In this document: positions 9,883 through 36,940 of the stretch, in pieces
Position numbering within the stretch: the first letter of the stretch is position 1
Layout: each line of letters begins with the position of its first letter
Assembly: GCA_034096865.1 (NCBI GenBank)
Contig: JAWQFJ010001799.1
Span: forward strand, 1-64,000
Direction: 5' to 3'
DNA from: Theodoxus fluviatilis
Taxonomy: Eukaryota > Mollusca > Gastropoda > Cycloneritida > Neritidae
DNA: 64,000 nt
The notes under the pieces: generated by a model
Told to the model about the DNA's origin: nothing
The model's input: only the letters and a program-made list of their open reading frames with translations
Database searches by the model: none
Position numbers and translations under genes: made by a program

Positions 9883-12800
9883 GTCAGTGCAGTCTGTCCC
9901 CGCCCCGCCCCGCCCCGCCCCTGCTCCAACTCCCGTGGCCACGGTGCCATTTGCTGTCCCTGTCACTGACCCCATTTTCTGTATTACTGTCAGTGACTCC
10001 ATTTTCTATTCCACTGTCAGTGACTCCATTTTCTGTTTCTCTGTCAGTCAATGGCTCCATTTTCTGTTCTACTGTCAGTGACTCCATTTTCTGTTCCACT
10101 GGCACTGACGCCATTTTCTGTTCCTCTGTCAGACACCCCATTCTCTATTCCACTGGCACTGACGCCATTTTCTGTTCTACTGTTAGCGATGCCATTTTCT
10201 ATTTCAAAGTCAGTGACGCCATTTTCTATTCCACTTTTAGTAACTCCATTTGATGTTCCACTGTCAGTGACCCCATTTTTTATTCCATTGTCAGTGATCT
10301 CATTTTCTGTTCCACTGACAATAACGCCATTTGCTGTTTCATTGTCAGTGACATTATTTTCTGCTCCATTGTCACTTATGCCATTTTCTGTCTCACTGAC
10401 GGCGATACCATTTTATGTTCTAATGTCAGTGACACCATTTTTGGTTTCAATGCCAGTGACACTAATTTATATTTCCCTGTCAGTGACGCTATTTTCTATT
10501 TCCTTGTCAGTGACACTATTTTTTGTTCCGCTGTCAATGACGCTAATTTCGATTCCATTGTCAGTGACTATTTTTGATTCCGCTGTCAGTGACGCTATTT
10601 TCGATTCCACTGCCAGTGATGCTATTTTCTATTTCCCTGTCAGTGACGCTAGTTCCTGTTCTACTGACAATGACCCCATTTCCTGTTCCTCTGACAGTGG
10701 ACAGATGGACAACAAAATCTTTGCGTTGTCGAAGGTGGAGGGAAATGCTCTGTGAGTGGAGCGTGAGAAGTTCTTGCAGAAAGTTATCGTTGCCTCACTC
10801 TTTTAATGCTGCAATATAGGCATGGATTAATGATCTTGTGAATAAACTAATAAACTATAGACAAGTACAGTGTAATGAATGGATGAATGAAAGGGGCTGG
10901 GGGTGAATGAGTGAATGAGGTTTGCAGTCTCTCTGCCTTCAGGGGCTATGCAAGGCCATTGACTCCGAAATTCACAAACACTTCTTGGAGTAAGAGCGAG
11001 TCAAGACTCGGGTGCCCTGGATGTTCGCCTTTTGCGAATCAAGTAGGGAGACGCGGGGGGTCTATTCTTGCCCCCAACCCACAGGGGGTCTATTCTTACC
11101 CCTCACCCACAGGGGGTCTATTCTTACCCCTGACCCACAGGGGTCTATTCTTACCCCTGACCCACAGGGGGTCTATTCTTCCCCCAACCCACAGAGGGTC
11201 TATTCTTCCCCCAACCCACAGGGGGTCTATTCATACCTCCGACTCACAGGGGGTCTATTCTTACCCCCGACCCACAAGGGGTCTATTCTTCCCCCAACCC
11301 ACAGAGGGTCTATTCTTACCTCCGACCCTCAGGGGGTCTATTCTTACCTCCGACCCAATCCACAGGGAAATAAAAGGAAGGAAAGATAGACAGATAGGTG
11401 ATAGATGATGCATGGATAAATGGATGGATGGATGGATGGATGGATGGATGGATGGATGAATGGGCGGATGGACGAACGGACGGACGGACGGATGGATGGA
11501 TGGACGGACAGACGGACAGGCAAACTGGCAAATAGATGCCTGTGTGAGCGTACACCTGTATGAATGAATAGACTGTCTGACTGGACTCGACTGGAAGGGA
11601 CCGGGACCCGGGGACTGGGACACGGGGACTGGGACACGGGGACTGGGACACGGGGACTGGGACACGGGAACCGGGGGACGAGGACCGGCGGACGGGGACT
11701 GGGACATGGGGATGGGGACGGGGAACGGGGACTGGGACAGGGGACCGGGGACGGGGGACGGGGACTCGGACACGGGGATCGGGGACGGGGGACGGGGACT
11801 GGGACACGGGGCCCTGGGACAGGGCCCAGGGACGGGGACTGGAACACGTAGACGGGGGAAGGGAACTTGGACACGGGACGGGGACTGGGACACGGGGACC
11901 GGGGACGGGGGACGGGGACTGGGACACGGGGCCCTGGGACAACGCCCAGGGACGGGGACTGGGACTGGGACACGGGGACGGGGGACAGGGACTGGGACAC
12001 GGGGACCGGGGACGGGGGACGGAGACTGGGACTGGGACACGGGGACGGGGGACAGGGACTGGGACACGGGGACCGGGGACGGGGGACGGGGACTGGGACA
12101 CGGGGCCCTGGGACAACGCCCAGGGACGGGGACTGGGACTGGGACACGGGAACGGGGGACAGGGACTGGGACACGGGGACCAGGGACGGGGACAGGAACA
12201 CGGAGACCGGGGATGGGGGACGGGGACTGGGACACTGGAACGGGGGACGGGGACGGGGACCGGGGACGGGGCCCAGGGACGGGACGGGACCGGGACCCGA
12301 CCGGGACCCGACCGAGACCCGACTGGGACCCGACTGACCTGATAATGACGACGAGGACGAAGATGAGGGTGGAGGCGAGGTGGAGGTGTACACGGTGCCT
12401 GGCCATTGCAGGTGGGGCTGGTGCTGGGGTTGGGCACCTACGGCGCCAGGAGCCTGCAGGCAGCTCCCACAGACATGCGTGCACTGAAGGAGGGCGTGTC
12501 CACGCTCATGTGCCAGAAGGTCAGGCTGACCTCGGTGGAGCCCTTCACTTCCTATCTGCTTGGAGGCCCGCCCTCTCTGGACCCGTCCCAGAGGGAGTGG
12601 TACCGCACCCAGAAGTCCATGTACATCTACCAGAACGACTACGAGTACTGGGGCTTCTACCTGCTGCCCGGCTCCACCATCCGCGTGGAGAGCGTAGCCT
12701 ACACGGACATCACGCTCTTCGTCATCCAGGGCCGAGCCAGCCTGGACAAGTGGCTGCACGACCCGCACTGCCAGGAGTGCTTCCTTCGGCGTATGCACGT

Positions 12801-13215
12801 GGCGGGAGGCTTCATCCAGGTGAACTTCTCAATGACGGCCTCGGAGAGCGATGACGTGTACTTCGTGTATGCAGCCACCTACCCCAGCATGTTTGCCGAT
12901 GACGTCACAGCCACCTTCTACGTCAACCGTACGCTCTACGACATCTCGGGAGCGCAGGAGACGTGCAGCTGGAATTTTGGGAAGCCTTGCGAGTTCGCCT
13001 TTGACCTGAACTCCCGCCAGTCGGTGGTCTTCCACTGCACCAACAGCACTAGGGCGGAAAGCTCGGACATGAGGGTGGTGTGCCTGCCCCGGGTCTCCAT
13101 GTACGTCGTGCTCGTCTGCCTGCTGCCCCTGGCCCTGGGCGTCGCCATCTCCTTCGCCCTCTTCCTCCTCTGCCGCACATCGCCGGCGGACTCGGACTAC
13201 GAGGCAGTGAAGTGA
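9634..13215 (+). CDS. Two-pass membrane protein with an APD-like extracellular domain (two-exon gene span)
   Basis: The predicted product has 350 residues, CDS join(9634-9882, 12412-13215), phase-0 intron, GT at 9883 and AG at 12410-12411. Start: ATG 9634; the open frame upstream begins only with TTG. Residues 9-26 are Gly/Phe-rich, 27-36 His-rich, and 43-60 a Cys-rich cluster (probable palmitoylation). Transmembrane segment 1 is about 69-95, encoded across the splice junction. A roughly 215-residue non-cytoplasmic domain follows with NFS, NRT and NST glycosylation sites and paired cysteines. Transmembrane segment 2 is 311-337, then a 13-residue tail containing YEAV. The arrangement, with motifs such as [15 protein letters not shown] and [13 protein letters not shown], recalls the ectodomain of APD1-4-type proteins (DUF4792/DUF4793). 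No RING finger is present here. Function unknown; the family assignment is tentative, the gene model firmer. Confidence 0.7.
9955..10690. repeat. 27-bp minisatellite in the intron, about 27 copies
   Basis: The unit is like actgtcagtgacgccatttt followed by ctgttcc, heavily diverged. It starts about 70 bp after the exon-1 donor. Its period is divisible by three, so 9-residue peptide repeats (VTPFSVPLS type) appear in open frames; these are not coding. Confidence 0.9.
10868..11088 (-). mobile_element. SINE-like retroposon copy, minus orientation
   Basis: Read on the minus strand it has the same order as the copy at 21401: a ctgtgggttgggggcaagaa-type head, then a tctccctacttgattcgc-like segment, the ccttgcatagcccctgaagg region, and a (CATT)n-like tail (gaatga repeats on the plus strand at 10870-10920). 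It is diverged, and no target-site duplication was found. Confidence 0.6.
11056..11360. repeat. 28-bp minisatellite derived from a SINE-like head, about 11 copies
   Basis: The unit on the plus strand is acagggggtctattcttacc plus ccgaccc. It is the reverse complement of the first 28 bases of the SINE-like family (ctgtgggttcggggtaagaa then ttgaccc at 21404) and continues directly from the minus-oriented copy to its left. Confidence 0.85.
11417..11515. repeat. (GGAT)n / (GGAC)n microsatellite
   Basis: About 100 bp of tetranucleotide repeat in the intron, with gacg variants towards its right end. Confidence 0.9.
11590..12320. repeat. G-rich hexamer-like minisatellite (gggact / gggaca / ccgggg blocks)
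   Basis: About 730 bp of repeated GGGAC-type blocks with almost no stop codons in any frame. The plus (transcribed) strand carries dense GGG and GGGG runs. Gly/Thr-rich plus-strand and Pro/Ser-rich minus-strand frames are artefacts. It lies just before the exon-2 acceptor. Confidence 0.9.
12412..13215 (+). CDS. Exon 2 of the two-pass membrane protein
   Basis: The acceptor reads ggccattgcag|gtg. The exon encodes residues 84-350: the end of transmembrane segment 1, the whole ectodomain, transmembrane segment 2 ([20 protein letters not shown] region) and a short cytoplasmic tail ending DSDYEAVK. It is long, uninterrupted and protein-like throughout. Confidence 0.85.
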   Translation: MGLVLGLGTYGARSLQAAPTDMRALKEGVSTLMCQKVRLTSVEPFTSYLLGGPPSLDPSQREWYRTQKSMYIYQNDYEYWGFYLLPGSTIRVESVAYTDITLFVIQGRASLDKWLHDPHCQECFLRRMHVAGGFIQVNFSMTASESDDVYFVYAATYPSMFADDVTATFYVNRTLYDISGAQETCSWNFGKPCEFAFDLNSRQSVVFHCTNSTRAESSDMRVVCLPRVSMYVVLVCLLPLALGVAISFALFLLCRTSPADSDYEAVK

Positions 13216-13245
13216 CTGGGAGGGCGGAGGACGCGCTGGCTGGTG

Positions 13246-14827
13246 ACTGCAGTGTGGACGCTGGCTGGTGACTGCAGTGTGGGCGCTGGCTGGTGACTGC
13301 AGTGTGGACGCTGGCTGGTGACTGCAGTGTGGGCGCTGGCTGGTGGCTGCAGTGTGGACGCTGGCTGGTGACTGCAGTGTGGACGCTGGCTGGTGACTGC
13401 AGTGTGGACGCTAGCTGGTGACTGCAGTGTGGACGCTGGCTGGTGACTGCAGTGTGGACGCTGCCTGGTGACTGCTGGTGACTGCAGTGTGGGCGCTGGC
13501 TGGTGACTGCAGTGTGGACGCTGGCTGGTGACTGCAGTGTGGACGCTGGCTGGTGACTGCTGGTGACTGCAGTGTGGGCGCTGGCTGGTGACTGCAGTGT
13601 GGACGCTGGCTGGTGACTGCTGGTGACTGCAGTGTGGGCGCTGGCTGGTGACTGCAGTGTGGACGCTGGCTGGTGACTGCTGGTGACTGCAGTGTGGGCG
13701 CTGGCTGGTGACTGCAGTGTGGACGCTGGCTGGTGACTGCAGTGTGGGCGCTGGCTGGTGACTGCAGTGTGGACGCTGGCTGGTGACTGCAGTGTGGACG
13801 CTGGCTGGTGACTGCAGTGTGGGCGCTGGCTGGTGACTGCAGTGTGGACGCTGGCTGGTGACTGCAGTGTGGACGCTGGCTGGTGACTGCAGTGTGGGCG
13901 CTGGCTGGTGACTGCAGTGTGGGCGCTGGCTGGTGACTGCAGTGTGGGCGCTGGCTGGTGACTGCAGTGTGGACGCTGGCTGGTGACTGCAGTGTGGGCG
14001 CTGGCTGGTGACTGCAGTGTGGGCGCTGGCTGGGAACTGCAGTGTGGACGCTGGCTGGTGACTGCAGTGTGGACGCTGGCTGGGAACTGCAGTGTGGGCG
14101 CTGGCTTGTGACTGCTGGTGACTGCAGTGTGGACGCTGGCTGGTGACTGCTGGTGACTGCAGTGTGGGCGCTGGCTGGTGACTGCAGTGTGGACGCTGGC
14201 TGGTGACTGCAGTGTGGGCGCTGGCTGGTGACTGCAGTGTGGACGCTGGCTGGTGACTGCTGGTGACTGCAGTGTGGGCGCTGGCTGGTGACTGCTGGTG
14301 ACTGCAGTGTGGACGCTGGCTGGTGACTGCAGTGTGGGCGCTGGCTGGTGACTGCAGTGTGGACGCTGGCTGGTGACTGCAGTGTGGGCGCTGGCTGGTG
14401 ACTGCAGTGTGGGCGCTGGCTGGTGACTGCAGTGTGGACGCTGGCTGGTGACTGCAGTGTGGACGCTGGCTGGTGACTGCAGTGTGGACGCTGGCTGGTG
14501 ACTGCAGTGTGGACGCTGGCTGGTGACTGCTGGTGACTGCAGTGTGGGCGCTGGCTGGTGACTGCAGTGTGGACGCTGGCTGGTGACTGCTGGTGACTGC
14601 AGTGTGGGCGCTGGCTGGTGACTGCAGTGTGGACGCTGGCTGGTGGCTGCAGTGTGGGCGCTGGCTGGTGACTGCAGTGTGGACGCTGGCTGGTGACTGC
14701 TGGTGACTGCAGTGTGGGCGCTGGCTGGTGGCTGCAGTGTGGGCGCTGGCTGGTGACTGCAGTGTGGGCGCTGGCTGGTGGCTGCAGTGTGGGCGCTGGC
14801 TGGTGACTGCTGGTGACTGCAGTGTGG
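13246..14827. repeat. 25-bp minisatellite in the 3' UTR, about 60 copies
   Basis: The unit starts ctggctggtgactgcagtgt and ends ggacg or gggcg. Some copies carry an extra ctggtgactg. The array begins 30 bp after the stop codon of the membrane-protein gene and ends before that gene's probable poly(A) signal at 15415, so it is probably in the mature mRNA. The long minus-strand His/Ser/Thr/Pro frames are artefacts. Confidence 0.92.
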
Positions 14828-15435
14828 GCTCTTCTTATCATCTCTGAAATCGTTTTTCAACGAAGCCAAACGAAGAAAAAAGCTCTCGGCGAAGAGACGC
14901 GAGACTTGAGGATACACATGCAAGTGATTTGTCACAGCAATCGTGTCCCCCACTCCACATTTTTGTCAGTTTGAGTTCAGTGAGTCTGAAGAACTTGGGA
15001 CGCAATTTCAAGGATGAAAATCGCTTTTCATTCGAACAAACGGCTGGCAAGTTACATGTTGTTGAAGACGTTACATTCGTATTAAGATATTTCAAGAAAA
15101 TATCTCTACAAGACGAGCACATTGCTTCGATCATTTCTACCCACCCATCTGAACTCGGCTTTAGTCCAGCCAGTCTCCACAAACTGTCGTGGATGGAAAG
15201 ACCGGCTCTCATTAGATTCAAGGATGGAAGAGTTTTGTTCATTGGATAGGGGGATTTTTTCCTAAAGCTTTTCAATGGCTTTCCTCCTCCCATACTGGCT
15301 AGAAATTGTGCTTTAAGACGCTTTTAGCGTGCCTGACGGTAACATTTGTACATTTCCTTGACGGTATTCTTGGTTGTCCCGTCATTAGCTGCTGTGTGTC
15401 GTTGATGCGTGATAAATAAAAAGTCTACTGTCATA
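14828..15435 (+). other. Probable distal 3' UTR of the two-pass membrane-protein gene
   Basis: Unique sequence between the 25-bp array and an AATAAA. Open frames of 106 residues (+) and 151 residues (-) have no recognisable domain. Confidence 0.5.
15415..15420 (+). terminator. Poly(A) signal AATAAA
   Basis: AATAAA in the context gataaataaaaagtct, followed by T-rich sequence. It is the first good signal after the membrane-protein stop codon at 13215, and would give a 3' UTR of about 2.2 kb. Confidence 0.5.
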
Positions 15436-15721
15436 ACGTTTTCAAACTTCTTACTCTAGCAATGCTTAGTACGCAGAATACCACACGGTTAACCACGACA
15501 TGATAACCTGCCACACCTGGGTCCATAACTGGTAACCAAATACGAATCTTCGTCGTCACGAGAGTCAAAAGCAGCAAAGCACACAATCATCGCACAAGAC
15601 TACTGTTCATTGAAGTAAAAAAGGGCTCCTGGTTGGTGCCACCCAGCACAAAGGCAGTTCGAGTGTGGCTTCCCTGGTCCTTGACTGGCGGTGGATGTGG
15701 TACATGCACTGCAACACCAAG

Positions 15722-31307
<15,586 letters not shown>

Positions 31308-31711
31308 AGGAGTGTGCTTCCTGTGCTGGAGTCGTCCACTCTGATCGTCATCACTGACCGAGATGCTTGGAGTTGGTTGTGGAGAGTGATGGATGAGAAT
31401 TACAAGGGAAATCGGGGTTGGTTTTTCAAAGCAGGTATGTTACAGAAGATGTGGTGGTGAACTTTGAGGCTCAAATTTGTGGCAACTATCTACATGCCTT
31501 AATGCAGAGTTTTCAGTGTCCGTAAAGAAAAGAAAAAAAGTTGCTGATGTTGCTTTGATGAAGGATGTGCAGAAAAAGCCAGCAGGAAATAAGGCACTCG
31601 AAGGGAGAGAAAGATTTTTGAACTGACAGCATCCACTGATGAACATACATGTACAGTCACTAATATAATACAGATTAATCACACACATGTGCACATGCAT
31701 TCTGTACACAT

Positions 31712-31814
<103 letters not shown>

Positions 31815-34356
31815 TACATGCATATATATGCATACAGGCACATACAGATGAAGTAAATGCAATTACAAAAAGTCGCAGGTTGCTTGTCCCTGAGCAATTC
31901 ATATCTGACGTGTATGAAGGTCTAGTCTTGAGTGAGTAAGGCTGTCAGGAGAGAGATTCATGGTAGATGAAAACATTGCCTCAAAGAATATCTTGCATAA
32001 GATGTGCTTGTTCCCTGAAGACTCAGTATTGCAACAGATGAGTTGGGTGCAGAAGATTTGTTGAGTTATTCATTGTTGTCTAATGAAGGCTATTGAGAGA
32101 CTTTGGAAATACTTGGCTTTTTACACCAAGAAATACGGCACCATTTGGATCGCTTCACCAGAATTCTGACTTCACTGCACAGAGATATATCGCCATGTGT
32201 TAAGTTCTTAATCTGGGAATCCCACTTGCTTGGTATGGAGACATTGATGCTTTTTCCAGTCATGTCCAAACTGCTTGATGTACGACATACTCCTGAGGAG
32301 AAGAATGGCAGAATGCTTTGCCGAGCTGCGTTGTCTTGCATGGCATAACGTGCAGGTGCACAGAGGACTTCCACATGAGTGCGAGCCCTGTGTGCACCTC
32401 TTCTTGCCTTCATGTGATCTGGGATGCACCATTAGTGAGACACAGATTCATGAGCCCATAAAGATTCAGCTTGAGCTTTTCATCATGAAAATGGGCTTTT
32501 TTCTTCTTCTATAAAAGAGGGATTATGGTTGCAATTGATCATTGGCTAGTGTTTGCTGATTTACTGTAAACTTTGATAGCAAGCATTGTCTCAAGATAAA
32601 CATTTTCTTGAAATCTTTCATCTGTTGTAGCTGTAAAGTGATCCATCGTTTGATGGAGGTCGAAAAGGTTAAAAAGTGGCAATTATAACAGCTTGATATT
32701 GAAGGGCTTGCCGATGATTCCAAGAATTCAGAAAATGGCTGCCTTAGAAACTGGTTCCTTTGTGAAAATGAAGACGAGGCTGCAGTAGGAATACTGTGTC
32801 AATGTATGCATTTTCAGCAGTGTTGCATGTATGGGAGTATGTATCGGGCAACATTTTCATATGAAACTGTCTTCTGTTGCTAAATAATTGTCCCTGTCCA
32901 AGTTAAGGGGATTGGAAACAAACCCAGACCTCGACACAGGCATACACAGTGATGTCAGTGATTCTTCAGCGCTGGCTCTGGCTACTGTGGATTCAAGCTG
33001 GAAAATAGTCATGTTCCAGCTTGCTGCATCTAAACTTTCCACCAAGGTAGGTAGCTCAGAGTAAAATTGGCAAGCTAGTGGAATTGATAATGACTTGTCA
33101 AAATCTTTTGAGGTTTATTAGTAGATGCCTCTAGCAGACGTTGAACTCACTGGACTGCATGTGTTTGGACGAAGCTGCCGTCTCTTACTAACACACGTCT
33201 CGAGTGGCTGGAAAAGTGGATGTTGACTCAATTAGTGTTGTAGTTGCCATGACATTATCATGCCAGAGTGCATGTCCACATGGCTGCCTTGTTGTCCACT
33301 GCGGAACAAGCTGGGCTTTATCAGCTGCTCTCCCTCGATGTACATAGAATGGAAGTTCCACCTTCCCTTCACTTTGTTTTCATTGTGCATTTAGCTGTTT
33401 CTTGTATCATCGTCAGGCATCCGATCCTTTGTCTCATCTTGTACAGAGTAGTCTAGTGCAGTGCATGTCATAATGAAGATGAAATAATCATGTGGTGGTA
33501 TTTACTCAAATGTGCATGAAGAACTTAGGCTAGTCCTAGGCTAGCATTGTTATGTCACCTTGGTCATCTTTAATTCACTTGTCATCATTATCATGAATCA
33601 TTTGTACTCATTATTGTGAGGATGGCACAGAATGAGATAACATGGCTTAGAACAAGGAAAGTGATGCCACTTCATACTTTGCCATTACTAAAGCATGGTT
33701 AATCTTTCATACACATAAACAGAGGTAACTATTGGATCCAGTAGATGATTCAAATGGGGCATCTATGAAAATCAGAATCTCAGAGAGGACAATTTTGTTT
33801 TGTTTTTTATTGACACTAAAGAGTCATTTTGCACAGGATGAATGCAAAATTAATTTTGTTGAACTTTTGTTCAAGTTGTTGAGGAAGTGAGAAATTCTTT
33901 CTTTGTAATAACTGTTGCAAGTGTTGGAATGTACAGACACTGTTGTCCAGTCTTAGTCTACAGGACAAGGACTTGGCGTTTTTGTCTGCAGTAGCAAAGA
34001 ATGTAAAATCCCTTCTTGCCAAAATAAGCTTGTTGACCCTTAGTTTGACCTCCCCCCCAGTGTCAGGAAATAATTCTTGTCCAAACAGTGCTTGATATTT
34101 GTCTTTTTTAATACCATCGTCAACTTGTCCTGTTTGTCCAGGATTTTCACTTCCAGATCCTTGTGTATCAATTTGTATCCTATGCTGACACTGTAAGGAG
34201 TAGTGTCATTCTGAAATAGTTTGCAGCCTTGCACTCATTGGTGATTATTGACTGTTGATTGTTGCTTTGTTAGTGTGAAACAAAGAGTTTGATCTTTAAG
34301 AATTCTTTTCCACTTCATCAGGATGGATGATGAATTTTTTTCTTTTAAATGTTTTG

Positions 34357-34362
34357 AATAAA
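34357..34362 (+). terminator. Candidate poly(A) signal of the TNFR-like gene
   Basis: AATAAA in a T-rich context 3.05 kb after the stop codon. It competes with a second AATAAA at 35968. Confidence 0.35.
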
Positions 34363-35967
34363 TGAATGGAGGGGGGATGAGAAGAAAATCAAATCAAACT
34401 CCAGCAAATGTCTTTGTCCTGTGCAGATACTCATCCCTTTTATTTGACTCTTATTGTCTCCTCCTCCTCCTCCTCAGTTTTTAACTTTTAACCCTGAGAC
34501 AGAAGCATTTGTTTTCATGCTCTCTTCATCCAAGGCCATTCATCTTCGAAGCCTGTCTGAGCTCAACAGGGTGCTGCAGTCATGTGTTCATCATCAGCCA
34601 TCATCACCTTGCCTTCAACATGCAATGGCTCAAAGTGGATCTAGTGCAATGACCGTGTCACTGATAGTTTTTAACCGCATTTACTCCCCCAACCCTCACC
34701 CCTCTTTCTGTTTGAAATTCTATAAGCAGGCAGTAATGGTCGCACTCTGCGTCAAAGGAGAAAATAACCCGCATGAGATCTGCCGCTGACACATTTGTGC
34801 ATCTTGGTGTGGTGTAGAAACGAAGCAGTGTTTGTCTGTCTGCTGGCAGAAAACTGAATGAAGGGATTACTTGGTCACATCTAGTCGGCAAGACCTTGGT
34901 CTTCATGATTGTTTTTAGTAGAAGATGGAACTAGAAAGTGCTTGTCATGAGGACAGAAATGCACCCTGTCGCTCGCCAAGGCCTGCATTTCTTATGGTAG
35001 TAGACGATTAGGCCACCCCCCAAAAACGTGGTTATGGTAACCCCAACATCCTTTTTTTTTCCTGCCAATTCTTTTTCTTCTTCCTTTTATCATGCCCCCC
35101 CAAAAAAAACAAAAAAACAAAAACAACAACAACAACGACAACAACAAAAAACAAACACAATTGACAGTAAACAACGAACCGTGTGCTTTCCCCTCTTCCC
35201 TACCCTACGAGCACCAAGGGAATCCAGTAGCATTTTCGGTGAAAGTTTGGCTATGTTCAATCTGGCCTCTTAAAAAGAAGAAAAAGTTCAGGCCAACCTA
35301 CCAATCCAATTTTGTGTGTGGCCACGTTACCTTACCCACAACTTTTTATCCCCATATTCAACCAAAGGTTCTAGTGAAGAAGTGTTCTTTTATTTATATA
35401 TTTGATAACTCATTATTGTCTTGTCTTGAATTGAAATATATTTGCCTCAATGTGTTCATGATGCGATTAATTTTGCCTATGAGCATTATGAACTGACACA
35501 CACTTATTGTATCATAGTGTAAATTGAAATGGATTATGAAAAAAAAAAGGTAGAAAAAGAAAAGTTAACTGTTGCTATCAAACTGACAAATTAATTCTTC
35601 TGACTTGGAAGAGAGTATTGGATGTACTTTATAACTTAGGTGCGGGATCGTGAAATTGACTCTTCTTGCAAAGCATTGGTGGCAAGCTCTGGAAAGACTG
35701 CCACGAATGATGAGTTAGTTTTGATTTCACTTGAAGCCTGAATTGCTACCTTATGGTACCCCACCTTCACTGTAGCCCTCCTTTCTGTTGGCATGGAAAC
35801 AGATATTCTTTTTACAAAATGGGAAATGGCTTCAATGCCACTAGGAAGTCCATGCTTCATCCATTCGTGTGATCTGCTGCCAGGAAAGGCATTAGTTGGC
35901 GGGAGGAGCAGATCTCAGAAAAAAATTTAGTTGTATTTTTCTGTACAGTTGACTTTTCTTGCATCAG

Positions 35968-35973
35968 AATAAA
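35968..35973 (+). terminator. Alternative candidate poly(A) signal of the TNFR-like gene
   Basis: AATAAA followed by a T-rich stretch (gtgtcatttggttttgttt), the usual arrangement for a cleavage site. Confidence 0.4.
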
Positions 35974-36259
35974 ACTTCAATGTAATAATTTGTGTCATTT
36001 GGTTTTGTTTATGAGCATCTTTCTGCCTATCCATACTGTGAGAACGTCACACTTTTAATGGACATAAATTAGTACAGCATGAGAGTATCAAGCCAAAATG
36101 GTCAAGATGTTGTGCACACTATCATTGAGGTGCTCTTGTTTGCAGTCCAGACTTCCAGACTACGGGAGCAGTAGTCAGTACATTTATCACATGTCTTCTG
36201 TGCTAGCTGTAAGGTTCCTGAGCCTCAGGATCAGAGAGAATGCCCCAGATTAAATGTTA

Positions 36260-36932
36260 TTTCCAGGGCTTGAATCCGTCTCTGTAGTTCAGATGTGAGT
36301 GCCCAGGAGTCACATGCATACAAGAATACGGAGATGGCCAGCGTGCGCATGAGCCTGATCTTCGATGCGAGAGTGATATTTCTGTCATGCCATATTGGCT
36401 TCAACTTTGCCAATGCTGCTGTTGTTTGTGCTACTGCTATCCTGGACAGTATCTCTGGTTTGGACCCTTCATCAGTCACAATAGATCCCAGGTATTTGAA
36501 GTTGTTCACAACTACTTTGAACTACAGAGATGGATACAAGCCCTGGAAATGAGATGCTACTGCAAGATTTTGAACATCTCATATAAAGACCATGTCACGA
36601 AAGGAAGTCAGCAACAGGATCAGGAGAGCATTTGGACAGTATGAAGACCTGCTGTCAATCATGAAAAGCAGAAAGCTGAAGTGGTACGGTCACGTGTCAA
36701 GAGGCAGTGGGCTGGCCAAGACCATCCTGCAAGGTACCGTAACAAGTGGGAGAAGGAGAGGCAGGCAGAGAAAGAGGTGGGAAGACAACATAAAAGGGTG
36801 GACAGGCTTGACCTTTGCTGACTCACAGCGAGCCACAGAGGATAGAGATCGATGGAGGAAGATTGTCCGAAAGTCATCAGTGGTGCCTCAACAACTCATA
36901 TCGGGGTTAAGAGACTGAACTGAACTGAACTG
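36260..36932. mobile_element. 5'-truncated, 5'-inverted non-LTR retrotransposon with an 8-bp target-site duplication
   Basis: Bases 36260-36511 encode, on the minus strand, [20 protein letters not shown] through SELQRRIQALE. Bases 36516-36932 encode, on the plus strand, the following part from [18 protein letters not shown] to the C-terminus ISGLRD, then a (CTGAA)n tail. The insertion is bounded by AAATGTTA at 36252-36259 and 36933-36940. The protein is the C-terminal part of a reverse transcriptase polyprotein of the RTE/Jockey-like kind. The same element is present uninverted at 46272-47046. Confidence 0.85.
36519..36918 (+). pseudogene. Retrotransposon RT C-terminal region (plus-strand part)
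   Basis: Shows [39 protein letters not shown] and DRDRWRKIV, the conserved C-terminal block after the RT domain of many invertebrate LINEs. A small deletion after HVTK shifts the frame relative to the copy at 46.7 kb. Confidence 0.8.
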
Positions 36933-36940
36933 AAATGTTA

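Noticed and set aside
14838..15293. 151-codon minus-strand and 106-codon plus-strand frames after the 25-bp array
   Set aside because: Neither shows a domain; the stretch is better explained as distal 3' UTR.
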